Positions 1-7,501 of a stretch of 64,000 bases of DNA are shown in pieces. The position numbers and the translations under genes were made by a program. Every line of letters starts with the position of its first letter. Within the stretch, counting starts at the first letter, position 1. Source of the stretch: Rubrobacter xylanophilus (GTDB lineage Bacteria; Actinomycetota; Rubrobacteria; Rubrobacterales; Rubrobacteraceae); assembly GCF_007164525.1 (NCBI RefSeq), contig NZ_AP019791.1, positions 1,165,501-1,229,500 on the forward strand. The letters run 5' to 3'. Under the pieces are notes generated by a model that saw nothing but the letters and a program-made list of their open reading frames with translations, searched no databases and was not told the origin of the DNA.

Positions 1-327
1 GGCGGCGGAGCGGATCCGCCGCCGGGCCCCCTCGGTCACGTCCTCCGCGGTCAGATCCCTGCAGGGCGCGCTGAACCCCCGCGAAAGCCGCTCCCAGAAC
101 GGATAACACTCGCCGGGCCGGATTCTTCGCCCCAGCGCGTCCCCTACGACGGGATAGCCGAGAGCCCGCATGACGGTCCGTGCCAGATCGATCCTCTCCG
201 GGAACCGGTTCAACAGCGTCCCGGGAAGCCAGGCCACGCCCGGATGCCCGCAGAGCATGTTATGGAAGACCGTGCTTCCGCTCCTGCCGGCGCCCACTAT
301 GAAAATGGGTCTCTCGATCGGGATCAT
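1..327 (-). CDS. Sulfotransferase family protein (N-terminal part, runs off the window)
   Basis: The minus-strand reading from the ATG at 327 gives 109 residues without a stop up to the window edge. Near the N-terminus, after a short beta strand (IFIVGAG), it carries the motif GAGRSGSTVFHNML, which matches the 5'-phosphosulfate-binding loop of PAPS-dependent sulfotransferases. The family moves a sulfuryl group from PAPS to a hydroxyl or amine of a carbohydrate, lipid or protein. The acceptor cannot be told from this fragment. The start lies 25 bp after the tyrosinase stop on the same strand, so co-transcription with the tyrosinase pair is plausible. The C-terminal half, with the 3'-phosphate-binding motif, is outside the window. 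Confidence 0.8.
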   Translation of the reverse strand, partial: MIPIERPIFIVGAGRSGSTVFHNMLCGHPGVAWLPGTLLNRFPERIDLARTVMRALGYPVVGDALGRRIRPGECYPFWERLSRGFSAPCRDLTAEDVTEGARRRIRSAA

Positions 328-352
328 GAAGTCCTTCCGAAACGTCCCGCCA

Positions 353-1192
353 CTACCAGCTGGCCTCGTCGTCGTAGGTGTAGCCGAGCTGCCTGTGGTC
401 GAGTACCTTGGCCGGCGTGGGCGGGTCGGGCTCCGCGGCCCAAGGCCACAGAGGGTCGTTGAGGTTGTGCCCGACGGGTCCACCGGAGGAGGGCAGGTAC
501 GGCGAGTTCGGGTAGCGCCGCTGCCAGCGGGCCCAGAGGCGGTCCATGAAGCAGTGGAGCATCCAGAAAACCGGGTCGTTGGGCGACGACCCCTGCAGCA
601 TCGTACCCCCCACCCAGTTGTGCACTCTGTTGTGCAACGCCTTCTCGCAGAAGGGGCGAAAGTAAGGTCCGGACACCGTGGCGTCCCAGGGCGCCGCGTC
701 GTAGGTGGCCCGCCGCAGGGCGCCGCTGACCCTGCTTGCCGCAGGAAGACTCGAAACCCGGACACCGAAGGCCCGCCGCAGGTACGGCGGCGTCCGGCGG
801 TTGTCGTTTACGGTGAGCGTCCACTCGCCGGTGGAGTAGGCGAAGGGCCCGGTCATGACCTGGGAGTCCTCCGCCCGCCCGTTGCCCCCCATGAAATCGT
901 CGGCCCAGATGGAGGAGCTGGGAGACCTATCCACGGTAAAGTCCCAGTATGGAATGGTCACCGTGGGGTCCACCTTCTGCAGGTCGAGCTCGAAGCGCCG
1001 CAGACACTCCCGGTGCCAGGGGAAGAAGGCCGACCCGAGGTGTGCCGGGTCGGGGTCCATGCTGAGGACCGCGGTCCGGTGGTGGCTCACGTGCATGTCG
1101 TAGATGCCCTCGGCCTTGAGCACCTTGAGCGCCCGGACGAAGGCCGCCCGCTCGGCGGCGGTGAGCCGGGCCTGGTTCTTTCTGACGCCCAT
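353..1192 (-). CDS. melC2: Tyrosinase, type-3 dicopper monooxygenase
   Basis: A 279-residue protein with both copper sites of bacterial tyrosinases. Likely CuA ligands are His37 or His38, His51 and His60 (HLGSAFFPWH has the usual eight-residue spacing). Likely CuB ligands are His187, His191 and His213 (HNRVH, then NDPVFWMLHCFMDRLW). The family hydroxylates phenols to catechols and oxidises these to o-quinones, leading to melanin. Length is normal for the Streptomyces-type enzyme. It has no signal peptide of its own, fitting export or copper loading by the MelC1-like gene whose stop lies 5 bp upstream. Fold and copper ligands are clear; the physiological substrate is inferred. Confidence 0.93.
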   Translation of the reverse strand: MGVRKNQARLTAAERAAFVRALKVLKAEGIYDMHVSHHRTAVLSMDPDPAHLGSAFFPWHRECLRRFELDLQKVDPTVTIPYWDFTVDRSPSSSIWADDFMGGNGRAEDSQVMTGPFAYSTGEWTLTVNDNRRTPPYLRRAFGVRVSSLPAASRVSGALRRATYDAAPWDATVSGPYFRPFCEKALHNRVHNWVGGTMLQGSSPNDPVFWMLHCFMDRLWARWQRRYPNSPYLPSSGGPVGHNLNDPLWPWAAEPDPPTPAKVLDHRQLGYTYDDEASW

Positions 1193-1197
1193 AATCC

Positions 1198-1563
1198 CTA
1201 CCTCCTCGCCGCCAGAAAGCGCGCCCGCCGGGCCTGCAGCGCCGCCCGGTAGTCCACCATCTCCCGGGCGAGTCCTTCCAGCGTCGGCGACGGAGAGAAC
1301 ACGAACCCCTCGGCCCGGTAGGCTCCGTTGCTGTGGACGGTTCGGATGTGCTCGCCCTCTATGTACAGCTCGCGCCGTCCGCGGACGCGCTGGATCCGAA
1401 TCTTGCGTCCCCGGTGTAAAACGGTCCTCTCCCCCCTCTTCTCGCGCCCCGCGGAATCTCGCATCCCGGTGCTGAACGCAATCAGCATGCTCGCCGCAGC
1501 TCCGAGGGCCAGAGCCTCCCGACGGCTGAACCTCCTGCCACCAGAACCCTGCTCCGAGCTCAT
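1198..1563 (-). CDS. melC1: Tyrosinase cofactor MelC1 (Tat-exported copper chaperone)
   Basis: A 121-residue protein starting with a Tat-type signal (SRREALALGAAAS, then a hydrophobic run). The mature part resembles MelC1: GRKIRIQRVRGRRELYIEGEHI is followed by a segment ending TLEGLAREMVDYR. MelC1 binds apo-tyrosinase, delivers copper and carries it through the Tat system. The ATG at 1563 is preferred over GTG at 1572 because the purine-rich GGTGGAAG lies just before it, at normal spacing. The reading frame stays open upstream. It forms a two-gene unit with the downstream tyrosinase. The His-rich copper-binding stretch of Streptomyces MelC1 is much reduced here. Confidence 0.85.
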   Translation of the reverse strand: MSSEQGSGGRRFSRREALALGAAASMLIAFSTGMRDSAGREKRGERTVLHRGRKIRIQRVRGRRELYIEGEHIRTVHSNGAYRAEGFVFSPSPTLEGLAREMVDYRAALQARRARFLAARR

Positions 1564-1626
1564 CTCTTCCACCTTTCCTGAGAAGCCACGCCTGCCCGGC
1601 GCCTCGAGACCACGCCGCTGAGAATC

Positions 1627-1655
1627 ATGCTAGTCTTCCTGCCACGAGGCCACAA
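1627..1655 (-). promoter_or_regulatory. Candidate promoter of the melC1-melC2 unit
   Basis: On the minus strand there is a TTGTGG -35-like hexamer (1655-1650), a 17-nt spacer and a TAGCAT -10-like hexamer (1632-1627), about 65 nt before the melC1 start. Matches are moderate (3/6 and 4/6). Confidence 0.4.
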
Positions 1656-1731
1656 TAAGCACATCGGATACTTTCTGCAGGCCGGACGGTCTAGCCCTAA
1701 AGTGCGCGAGAGGGACACTTTTGCTCTCCGA

Positions 1732-1758
1732 AGGTTCCGGAAAGGTCCGGGGGAACCT
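1732..1758 (+). promoter_or_regulatory. Hairpin covering the ribosome binding region of the lipoprotein gene
   Basis: AGGTTCC at 1732-1738 and GGAACCT at 1752-1758 are perfect inverted repeats ending one to four bases before the ATG codons at 1759/1762. The GGGGGAA purine tract that should act as ribosome binding site lies in the 3' arm, so folding would hide it. Whether it regulates translation is inference. Confidence 0.4.
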
Positions 1759-1761
1759 ATG

Positions 1762-2373
1762 ATGGTTCATATGAAACCAACGACGTCCCCGTTGCTTTTT
1801 CTCTCCGCCGCGTTGCTCGCAGGCCTGCTCTGGGCGGGCTGTGGCCTTCGTGGAGAGGAGGGGAGCGCGAGCCCCGAACGTTCTTCTCCGAAAGAGGAGA
1901 CCACCCCGGCACCGCAAGGCTCGATGGAGAGCACCGCAGAGACCGAACCGCAAACGGCCACGATCCCGCTCCGCCCGGTCGGCGGCTCGGGGGTGGAGGG
2001 CGAGGCGGTGCTCGAAGAGATCACCGGCGGCGTCGAGGTGATCCTGAGGCTCAGAAACCTCCCGAAGCCCGAAGCGGTCTATCTGGCCCACATCCACGAG
2101 GGCACCTGCGGGGAGGAGACCGAACACGATTCGGATCACGGTGCGGAGCACGAGCACGCCCGCGGCGGCGAGATAGAGCATCCCCTCTCCATGGTGGGCG
2201 CGAACCGCTCCGGCGAGGGCTCGAGCAAGACCATCCTCTGGGACGTGGGACTGGAGGAGCTGCTCTCCGGGCCGCCCAGGTACGTGAACGTCCACGCCCC
2301 GGGGCAGGGCACTCCCCCGGCACTCGCCTGCGGGATGATGGGCGAAGAGAATCATGGGGAGGCGAACCGGTGA
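1762..2373 (+). CDS. His/acid-rich lipoprotein, possibly metal binding
   Basis: A 203-residue protein with a lipoprotein signal: hydrophobic LFLSAALLAGLL then lipobox WAGC. After a Ser/Glu/Thr-rich linker comes a beta-rich domain (VEVILRLRNLP) leading to AHIHEGTC and a segment dense in His, Asp and Glu around residues 115-140. HIHEGTC resembles the metal-loop style of CHRD or Cu/Zn-SOD-like extracellular domains, but I cannot assign a family. ATGs at 1759, 1762 and 1771 are all possible; 1762 has the best spacing from GGGGGAA. Its stop overlaps the next start (GTGA), so it heads the 1762-6324 operon. It is divergent from the copper-dependent tyrosinase genes. Confidence 0.75.
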   Translation: MVHMKPTTSPLLFLSAALLAGLLWAGCGLRGEEGSASPERSSPKEETTPAPQGSMESTAETEPQTATIPLRPVGGSGVEGEAVLEEITGGVEVILRLRNLPKPEAVYLAHIHEGTCGEETEHDSDHGAEHEHARGGEIEHPLSMVGANRSGEGSSKTILWDVGLEELLSGPPRYVNVHAPGQGTPPALACGMMGEENHGEANR

Positions 2374-3554
2374 AGATGAGGTCCATCGGTGAAACTCCCG
2401 TCCCCGGGAAGACCTTCACGGCCTCCGTGGTGTGCTCCGGGCGGGAGCTGGAGTTCCTGGAGGACGAGTGGGAGGAGCTCCACGCCGCGAGCCCGCTGGC
2501 CACCCCCTTCCAGTCCTGGGCCTGGCTGTACTCCTGGTGGGAGGTCTACGGCGCCGGCCACGAACCGTGCGTCATAACCGTGCGCTCCGGCGGGCGGCTC
2601 GTCGGGCTGGTGCCGCTTCTCCGGGAGCGCTGGACGGGGCGGGTGATCTTCATGGGGACCGGCCAGAGCATCTACCTGGACATGCTGGCCCGGGAGGGCG
2701 AGGAGGGAGCCGCGACCTGGGCGGCGGCAAAAACGCTGCGGGAAGAGCTGCGGCCGTGGGAGGTGGCCGACCTTCAGCACCTGCGTCCCGGAGCCGCCGC
2801 CTGGGGGCTGCTCCGGAACTGGGAGGGGCCCGCGGCCAGTATCTGGCAGACCGACTGCCCGGTCGTCGAGGCGAGACCCTTCGAGGAACTGCTCGCCCCT
2901 CTCACCCAGAAGCAGCGGGGCAACGTCCGGCGCCTGATCCGGCGCTCCGAGAGGGAGGGCGTGCAGGCCGTGGCGGCCGGCACGGAGGAGGCCGCCGAGG
3001 CCGCCTCCCGGATGCTCGAGATGCACCGGAAGGCCTGGCGAGGCCGCGGCATAAACCCGGAGCACCTCAGCCCCCGCTTCGAGGCCCTCCTCAGGACCGC
3101 CGCGGAGCGGCTCACGGAGAAAGGGCTCGGTTTCGTCTCGGAGTTCCGCCGGGGCGAAGAGGTGGTGGCCTCGCACCTCCTCCTCGTCGGGCACGACCGC
3201 GTGGGAGGCTACCTCAGCGGGGCCACCGAAGAGGCTTTCCGGCGCTACGCCGTCTACCCGCTCTACGTCCGCGATGGTGTGGAGGCGGCCCGCTCGCGGG
3301 GCCTGCCGACCTTCGACCTCATGTGGGGGCGGGGCGAGCACAAGCTGCAGTGGCGCCCCGAGATGGTCCCGAGCCGACGCCTGATCCTGGGCCGCGCCCG
3401 CCTTCCCCTCTGGGCTCCCTACGCCGCGCACCACCTGCTCCGCTCCCGGGTCAAGGCCGCAGCGGACTCGGGCTCCGCTCCCCGCCCGGTGGTGGCCGCC
3501 GCCGAAGCCTACCGGGCCACGCGCCGCCTCCTCCGGCGGAGGGCCTCGGCATGA
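2370..3554 (+). CDS. GNAT-type acyltransferase, CelD/BcsL-like (Acetyltransf_6)
   Basis: A 394-residue soluble protein. The N-terminal part (TPFQSWAWLYSWWEVYG, then a strand and GRLVGLVPLL) and the C-terminal half with KQRGNVRRLIRRSEREG, HLLLVGHDRVGGYLSGA and FDLMWGRGEHKLQW are typical of the CelD/BcsL family, which is related to FemAB and built from tandem GNAT folds. The family is found in polysaccharide and capsule loci and is thought to acylate sugars or lipid-linked intermediates. It starts with GTG overlapping the previous stop (GTGA), preceded by GGGGAGG; an ATG at 2376 is an alternative. Its stop overlaps the formyltransferase start (ATGA). The acyl donor and acceptor are unknown. Confidence 0.8.
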   Translation: MKMRSIGETPVPGKTFTASVVCSGRELEFLEDEWEELHAASPLATPFQSWAWLYSWWEVYGAGHEPCVITVRSGGRLVGLVPLLRERWTGRVIFMGTGQSIYLDMLAREGEEGAATWAAAKTLREELRPWEVADLQHLRPGAAAWGLLRNWEGPAASIWQTDCPVVEARPFEELLAPLTQKQRGNVRRLIRRSEREGVQAVAAGTEEAAEAASRMLEMHRKAWRGRGINPEHLSPRFEALLRTAAERLTEKGLGFVSEFRRGEEVVASHLLLVGHDRVGGYLSGATEEAFRRYAVYPLYVRDGVEAARSRGLPTFDLMWGRGEHKLQWRPEMVPSRRLILGRARLPLWAPYAAHHLLRSRVKAAADSGSAPRPVVAAAEAYRATRRLLRRRASA

Positions 3555-4369
3555 GGGTGGTCTTCTTCACCAGCGACCGCTTCTTCCGCAACGAGGTCTT
3601 CCGCTACATGTACGCCCACGTCGCCGCCGCCTGCGGAGAAGCCCCCATCGTCGCCGTCCGCCGCCCGCCGGGCGCCCGCAGCGGCCCCCTGGACCGGGTG
3701 AGGAAGAAGCTGCACGCCGGCGCAGGGCCCGTGGGCGTGCTGGAGCTCCTCGCCTCCTACCCACTGCAGAGAACCCTCGGGCACCGGAACGACCGGCTGG
3801 CCCTCGCGGCCGTGCGCGCCCTCCCGCGCCCCGCGATGGAGCCTCTCCAGGAGGAGGCCCTCTACGTGGAGACGGTCAACGGCCCGGACGCCGTCGCAGC
3901 CCTGAGAGCGCTCCGTCCCGACGTAATCGTTCAGTTCGATGCCGGCATCCTGCGCCGGCAGATCTTCGGCATCCCCCCACTCGGGACCCTGAACCTCCAT
4001 CCCGGCATCGCCCCCCTCATCCGGGGGCGCGACCCGATCTACTGGGCCCTCTGGGAGCGCGAGCCGGGGTGGCTGGGGGCCACCATCCACTACATCGACG
4101 CGGGCATAGACACCGGCCCGGTGCTGGCCTACGCGCCGGTGAGCCCGGGACCGCAAGACGGCTACCCCGAAATCTTCGCCCGGGTCTACGAGGCGGGCGT
4201 CGCGCAGCTGGTGAGCACCCTCCGCAGGCTGGAGCGGAGCGAACGGTGGAGCGTGGAGCCCGCGCAGGGCCGGAGCGTCTACCGCACCACCTTCCCCGGG
4301 TGGCGCCTCGCCGCGCTCGAGGCCCGGCACCGGCTTCATCACCGCTCCCTCGCCCCCGCACCGGGATGA
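3551..4369 (+). CDS. Formyltransferase-fold protein (methionyl-tRNA formyltransferase-like), probable sugar N-formyltransferase
   Basis: A 272-residue protein whose central part has the catalytic pattern of N10-formyl-tetrahydrofolate-dependent transferases. LNLHPG supplies Asn148 and His150, and AGIDTGPVL supplies Asp187, the usual Asn-His-Asp triad. RGRDPIYWAL and GATIHYID are also family-like. It lacks the C-terminal tRNA-binding domain of true Fmt. Placed between an acyltransferase and an O-antigen-ligase-like gene, it most likely formylates an amino sugar of a surface glycan; that substrate is inference. ATGA overlaps join it to both neighbours. Confidence 0.8.
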   Translation: MRVVFFTSDRFFRNEVFRYMYAHVAAACGEAPIVAVRRPPGARSGPLDRVRKKLHAGAGPVGVLELLASYPLQRTLGHRNDRLALAAVRALPRPAMEPLQEEALYVETVNGPDAVAALRALRPDVIVQFDAGILRRQIFGIPPLGTLNLHPGIAPLIRGRDPIYWALWEREPGWLGATIHYIDAGIDTGPVLAYAPVSPGPQDGYPEIFARVYEAGVAQLVSTLRRLERSERWSVEPAQGRSVYRTTFPGWRLAALEARHRLHHRSLAPAPG

Positions 4370-6324
4370 GCGGCCCCGCCATCCTCGACAAGCTCCCGGG
4401 TGGGCGCCGCCGGCTGATCTGCAGCCTCGCCCTCTCGGGGCTCGCGTTGCTCGCCTCCTGGATGGGCTACCGGTACGGTGGCTACTACGTCGAGGGCTGG
4501 GCTCCCGCAGCCCTGGTCGTCGCGGCGCTGCTGCTCGCGCTGGCGGCCACCGGCACTCTCGGTAGGATGCGCTCTGCCTGGAGCGCGGCCGCGGCCGCCC
4601 TGTTCACCGGCTACGCGGCGTGGACCTTCCTCTCGCTCCTGTGGTCCCGGGATCTCGGCGAGGCCTGGCAGGGCGCGGGGCTCACCCTGCTGTACCTGCT
4701 GACCTTCTGGGCATCCCTCTCCCTCGTGGCGAACGGGGCCTCCCGGCGCTGGGTGCTCGCGGCGCTCGTGCTGGGCCCCGCGGTGGTGGCGGCCCTCACC
4801 CTCTCCCGCCTCGCCCCGCAGGCGGAGGAGCTCTTTGTAAACGGACGGCTGCTCGGCGCCGCGGGCTACTTCAACGCCGAGGCCGCCCTTCTGCTGCTGC
4901 CCTTCTGGGCGGGGATCTACCTGGCCGGCTCGCGGCGAGTTCACCCGCCGCTCAGGGCCGCCTCGCTCGCCGCCGCGGCGCTCTGCTCCCAGCTTGCGGT
5001 CCTGACCCAGTCGCGGGGGGCGATGCTCGCCCTCGCCGCCTCGCTTCCCGTGTTCTTTCTGCTCTCGGGGCAGCGGCTGCGGGGCGCGATGGCCCTCCTC
5101 CCCGTGGCGGCGGCGCTCGCAGCGACCTTCCCCGGCCTGAACGGGGTCTACTTGGCGGGGGAGGGAACTGCGCTGGAGGAGGCGCTCCGGAGGACCGGAC
5201 CGCACGTGTGGCTCGCGGTCCTTGCGGTCGGAGCCTGCGGGCTGGGATGGGCGCTGCTCGACGCCCGCTGGCGGCCCTCCCCGGGCGCGACGCGCGCCGC
5301 CGGGGCGGCCGCACTCGCCGCGGGGCTGCTCCTCGCATCGGCCGGAGGGGCGGCCTTCTACGCCCGGGAGGGGAACCCCGTCCGCTGGGGGCAGGAGAAG
5401 CTGGAGGCCTTCCAGAGCGACGACGCCTCAGGGCAGGAACGAAGCCGCTACCTGAGCGCCTCGGGCTCGGGACGGATCACGATGTGGCAGGTGGCGTGGG
5501 AGGACTTCACCCGCCACCCGGTGCTGGGGGTGGGCACCCACAACTACGAGGCCACCTACTACCGGCTGCGGGAGGAGCGGGCGGGCTACGTGCGCCAGCC
5601 GCACTCGCTGCCGCTGGAGGTGCTGGCGGAGCGGGGGGCGGTGGGCGGAGCGCTGTTCTTCGGCTTTTTAGCGGTGTGCGCGGCGGCCGGGCTGCGGCGG
5701 CTCGCGGGGCTCAACGCGGAGGGCCGGGCCCAGCTCGCGGCGGCGGCCGCAGGGGCGACCTACTGGCTCGTGCACTCCGGCCTGGAGTGGTTCTGGCAGT
5801 TCCCGGCGATCACGGTGCCCGCCATGATCTACCTCTCCCTCCTGGTCGCGCCCTGGAGCCGGCGGGAGGAGGAGAACGCACGACGTCCGGAGCTCTCTCT
5901 GAGAGCCGCCGGAGCGGGCCTCGCCGCCCTGATGGCGGCAACCGCGCTCCCGCTCTACGTCGCGGACAGCTACGCCCGGCAGAGCACCGCGGCGGACAAC
6001 CCCTGGGTGGCCCTGCAGAAGCTGGAGACGGCCCGGCGCTTCAACCCGGTGAGCTCCGAGCTGCCACTTCGGGAGGCGGCCTTGCTGGAACGTGTCGGCG
6101 ACTGGCCGGAGGCGACCGCCGCCTACGCGGCCGCGATCCGGCGCTCCCCCGAGCACTACGCACCCTACGCGGCGCTGGCCGGCTTTTACGAGCGACACGG
6201 TGATGCGGCGAACGCGCTGAAGCTCTACAGAAGGGCGCTGGAGCTCAACCCGCTGGAGCCGGACCTGCGGGGCAAGGTCCGACAGCTCGAGGAGGCTAGT
6301 CCCAGTTCGCCCGCTCGCGGATGA
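4366..6324 (+). CDS. O-antigen ligase/polymerase-like membrane protein with C-terminal TPR domain
   Basis: A 652-residue protein. Roughly residues 15-400 and 430-530 are membrane segments. Between them lies a loop of about 100 residues with GRITMWQVAWEDFTRHPVLGVG and HNYEATY, the Wzy_C / O-antigen-ligase signature. The last ~110 residues form two or three TPR units (for example WPEATAAYAAAIRRSPEHYAPYA). Family members join or polymerise lipid-linked glycans on the outer face of the membrane; some glycosylate pilins or S-layer proteins. The start overlaps the formyltransferase stop (ATGA). The 3' end overlaps the convergent LuxR-type gene by 29 bp, so transcripts of the two genes would be antisense there. 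Confidence 0.82.
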   Translation: MSGPAILDKLPGGRRRLICSLALSGLALLASWMGYRYGGYYVEGWAPAALVVAALLLALAATGTLGRMRSAWSAAAAALFTGYAAWTFLSLLWSRDLGEAWQGAGLTLLYLLTFWASLSLVANGASRRWVLAALVLGPAVVAALTLSRLAPQAEELFVNGRLLGAAGYFNAEAALLLLPFWAGIYLAGSRRVHPPLRAASLAAAALCSQLAVLTQSRGAMLALAASLPVFFLLSGQRLRGAMALLPVAAALAATFPGLNGVYLAGEGTALEEALRRTGPHVWLAVLAVGACGLGWALLDARWRPSPGATRAAGAAALAAGLLLASAGGAAFYAREGNPVRWGQEKLEAFQSDDASGQERSRYLSASGSGRITMWQVAWEDFTRHPVLGVGTHNYEATYYRLREERAGYVRQPHSLPLEVLAERGAVGGALFFGFLAVCAAAGLRRLAGLNAEGRAQLAAAAAGATYWLVHSGLEWFWQFPAITVPAMIYLSLLVAPWSRREEENARRPELSLRAAGAGLAALMAATALPLYVADSYARQSTAADNPWVALQKLETARRFNPVSSELPLREAALLERVGDWPEATAAYAAAIRRSPEHYAPYAALAGFYERHGDAANALKLYRRALELNPLEPDLRGKVRQLEEASPSSPARG

Positions 6325-6922
6325 GCTTCGCCGCCTCCGTACGGTTGCGGACCTTCAGCACCTTGTAGGCGGCCCGCAGGTGCTGCTTCACCGTGGACTC
6401 CGAGAGGAAGAGGCGCCGGCCGATCTGGGCGTTGGTCTGCCCCTCGGCGACGAGCTTCAAGATCTCCTGCTGGCGGGGGGTCAGGCCGCTCAAGTCCACA
6501 GGCTCCCTCCCGGCCACCAGATCCTTCAGCAGGTCCCGCGGCACCGCCACCTCGCCCGAGGCGGCCACCGTGAGGGCGCGCACCACCTGCGAAGGCTGCA
6601 TCCCCGCGTGCACGAAGCCCTTCGCCCCGGCCTGAAGCCCGGCCCGGGCCACGCTCAGGTCGCTGCTCATCCCGAAGACCACCACCGACGCCCCCGAGGC
6701 CTGCTCCTGCAACTTGTGAACCCCCTCCCCTACGTCCTCGGCGTCACCGGCACAGAACAGCACGATGTCCGGCCGCTCCCGGGAGGGCGCGCTCTCCCCG
6801 TAGTGGACCTTCGCGTCCGGGTCCAGTATGTCTATGAGACCCCGGGCAAGCACCGGATAAGGGCAGTAGAGCCATACCAGCCCCAGCCGCTTGGGCTTGA
6901 TGTGAGCAACCTGTCCGACCAT
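6296..6922 (-). CDS. LuxR-type transcription regulator with degenerate receiver domain
   Basis: 208 residues. Residues ~10-125 have the fold pattern of a response-regulator receiver. Residues ~144-208 are a LuxR/NarL helix-turn-helix (LTPRQQEILKLVAEG, then NAQIGRRLFLSESTVKQHL). The phosphoacceptor Asp is missing: PDIVLFC has Cys57 at that place. The conserved Lys is also missing (GFVHAG). It probably works without phosphorylation. ATG at 6922 is chosen because GGTGAGAGG lies directly before it; the frame remains open upstream to 7057, but those codons are AT-rich and unlike coding sequence. The gene is convergent with the glycan ligase gene and divergent from the LPXTG mini-protein. No sensor kinase is nearby. 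Confidence 0.82.
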   Translation of the reverse strand: MVGQVAHIKPKRLGLVWLYCPYPVLARGLIDILDPDAKVHYGESAPSRERPDIVLFCAGDAEDVGEGVHKLQEQASGASVVVFGMSSDLSVARAGLQAGAKGFVHAGMQPSQVVRALTVAASGEVAVPRDLLKDLVAGREPVDLSGLTPRQQEILKLVAEGQTNAQIGRRLFLSESTVKQHLRAAYKVLKVRNRTEAAKLIRERANWD

Positions 6923-7150
6923 CCTCTCACCCTTTTCTGCTCCCGGGAGATAAAAGACTCGATTCCCGGACTTTTTTTGTAAGCTAACACACTTTAACAC
7001 CTTAGTGCAATGTTCAATGCTAATCCCGCCCCGCACCTTCGACCGCCGGTAGGTCACTTTCTTTCCCTGCCCGCTGTGGGAAGCTCATGAACCGCTATAG
7101 AATGCGGTTTACCGCGGGCGGGGCTCCCGCGCCCGACGAGGATACGACCC

Positions 7151-7498
7151 ATGGAGAAGGGAAGGTGGGAAGTGAACGCATCCAGGCTCTCTGGCATGAC
7201 CCCGGCGAGATGGCTCATCCCGGCGCTTCTGGCGGCGCTGCTCTTGCTGGCCGCCACACCCGCGGCGTACGCGCAGCGCCCGGCGGACACCCAGTACACC
7301 CCGCGGGTGGCGGTGGAGAGCGGCTCCACCACTCCGGAAGGACGCGACCCCGGGGAAACCCCCGCGTGGTCCGGGGAGGGAGGCGGGCAGGCGGTCGGGC
7401 TCCTGCCGACGACGGGTGGCCCCCTGCTCGGTCCGGCCGCGGCGGCGCTCGTAGCGGGTGCGGTTGTCGCCGTGGTGATCCGCCGGATGCGACGCTGA
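7151..7498 (+). CDS. Small secreted protein with LPXTG-type sortase sorting signal
   Basis: A 115-residue protein (108 if it starts at GTG 7172, which has GAAGGTGGGA close upstream). The N-terminal signal peptide has a hydrophobic run ending at AAYAQ, a good signal peptidase I site. The mature part is only about 50 residues, rich in Gly, Pro and Thr. Then come LPTTG, a hydrophobic stretch (AAAALVAGAVVAVV) and a basic tail IRRMRR: the three-part sortase signal for covalent wall attachment. The mature part has no recognisable domain and seems too short for an enzyme. The sortase is not in the window. About 228 bp of AT-richer DNA separates it from the divergent LuxR-type gene. Confidence 0.7.
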   Translation: MEKGRWEVNASRLSGMTPARWLIPALLAALLLLAATPAAYAQRPADTQYTPRVAVESGSTTPEGRDPGETPAWSGEGGGQAVGLLPTTGGPLLGPAAAALVAGAVVAVVIRRMRR

Positions 7499-7501
7499 GC
7501 A

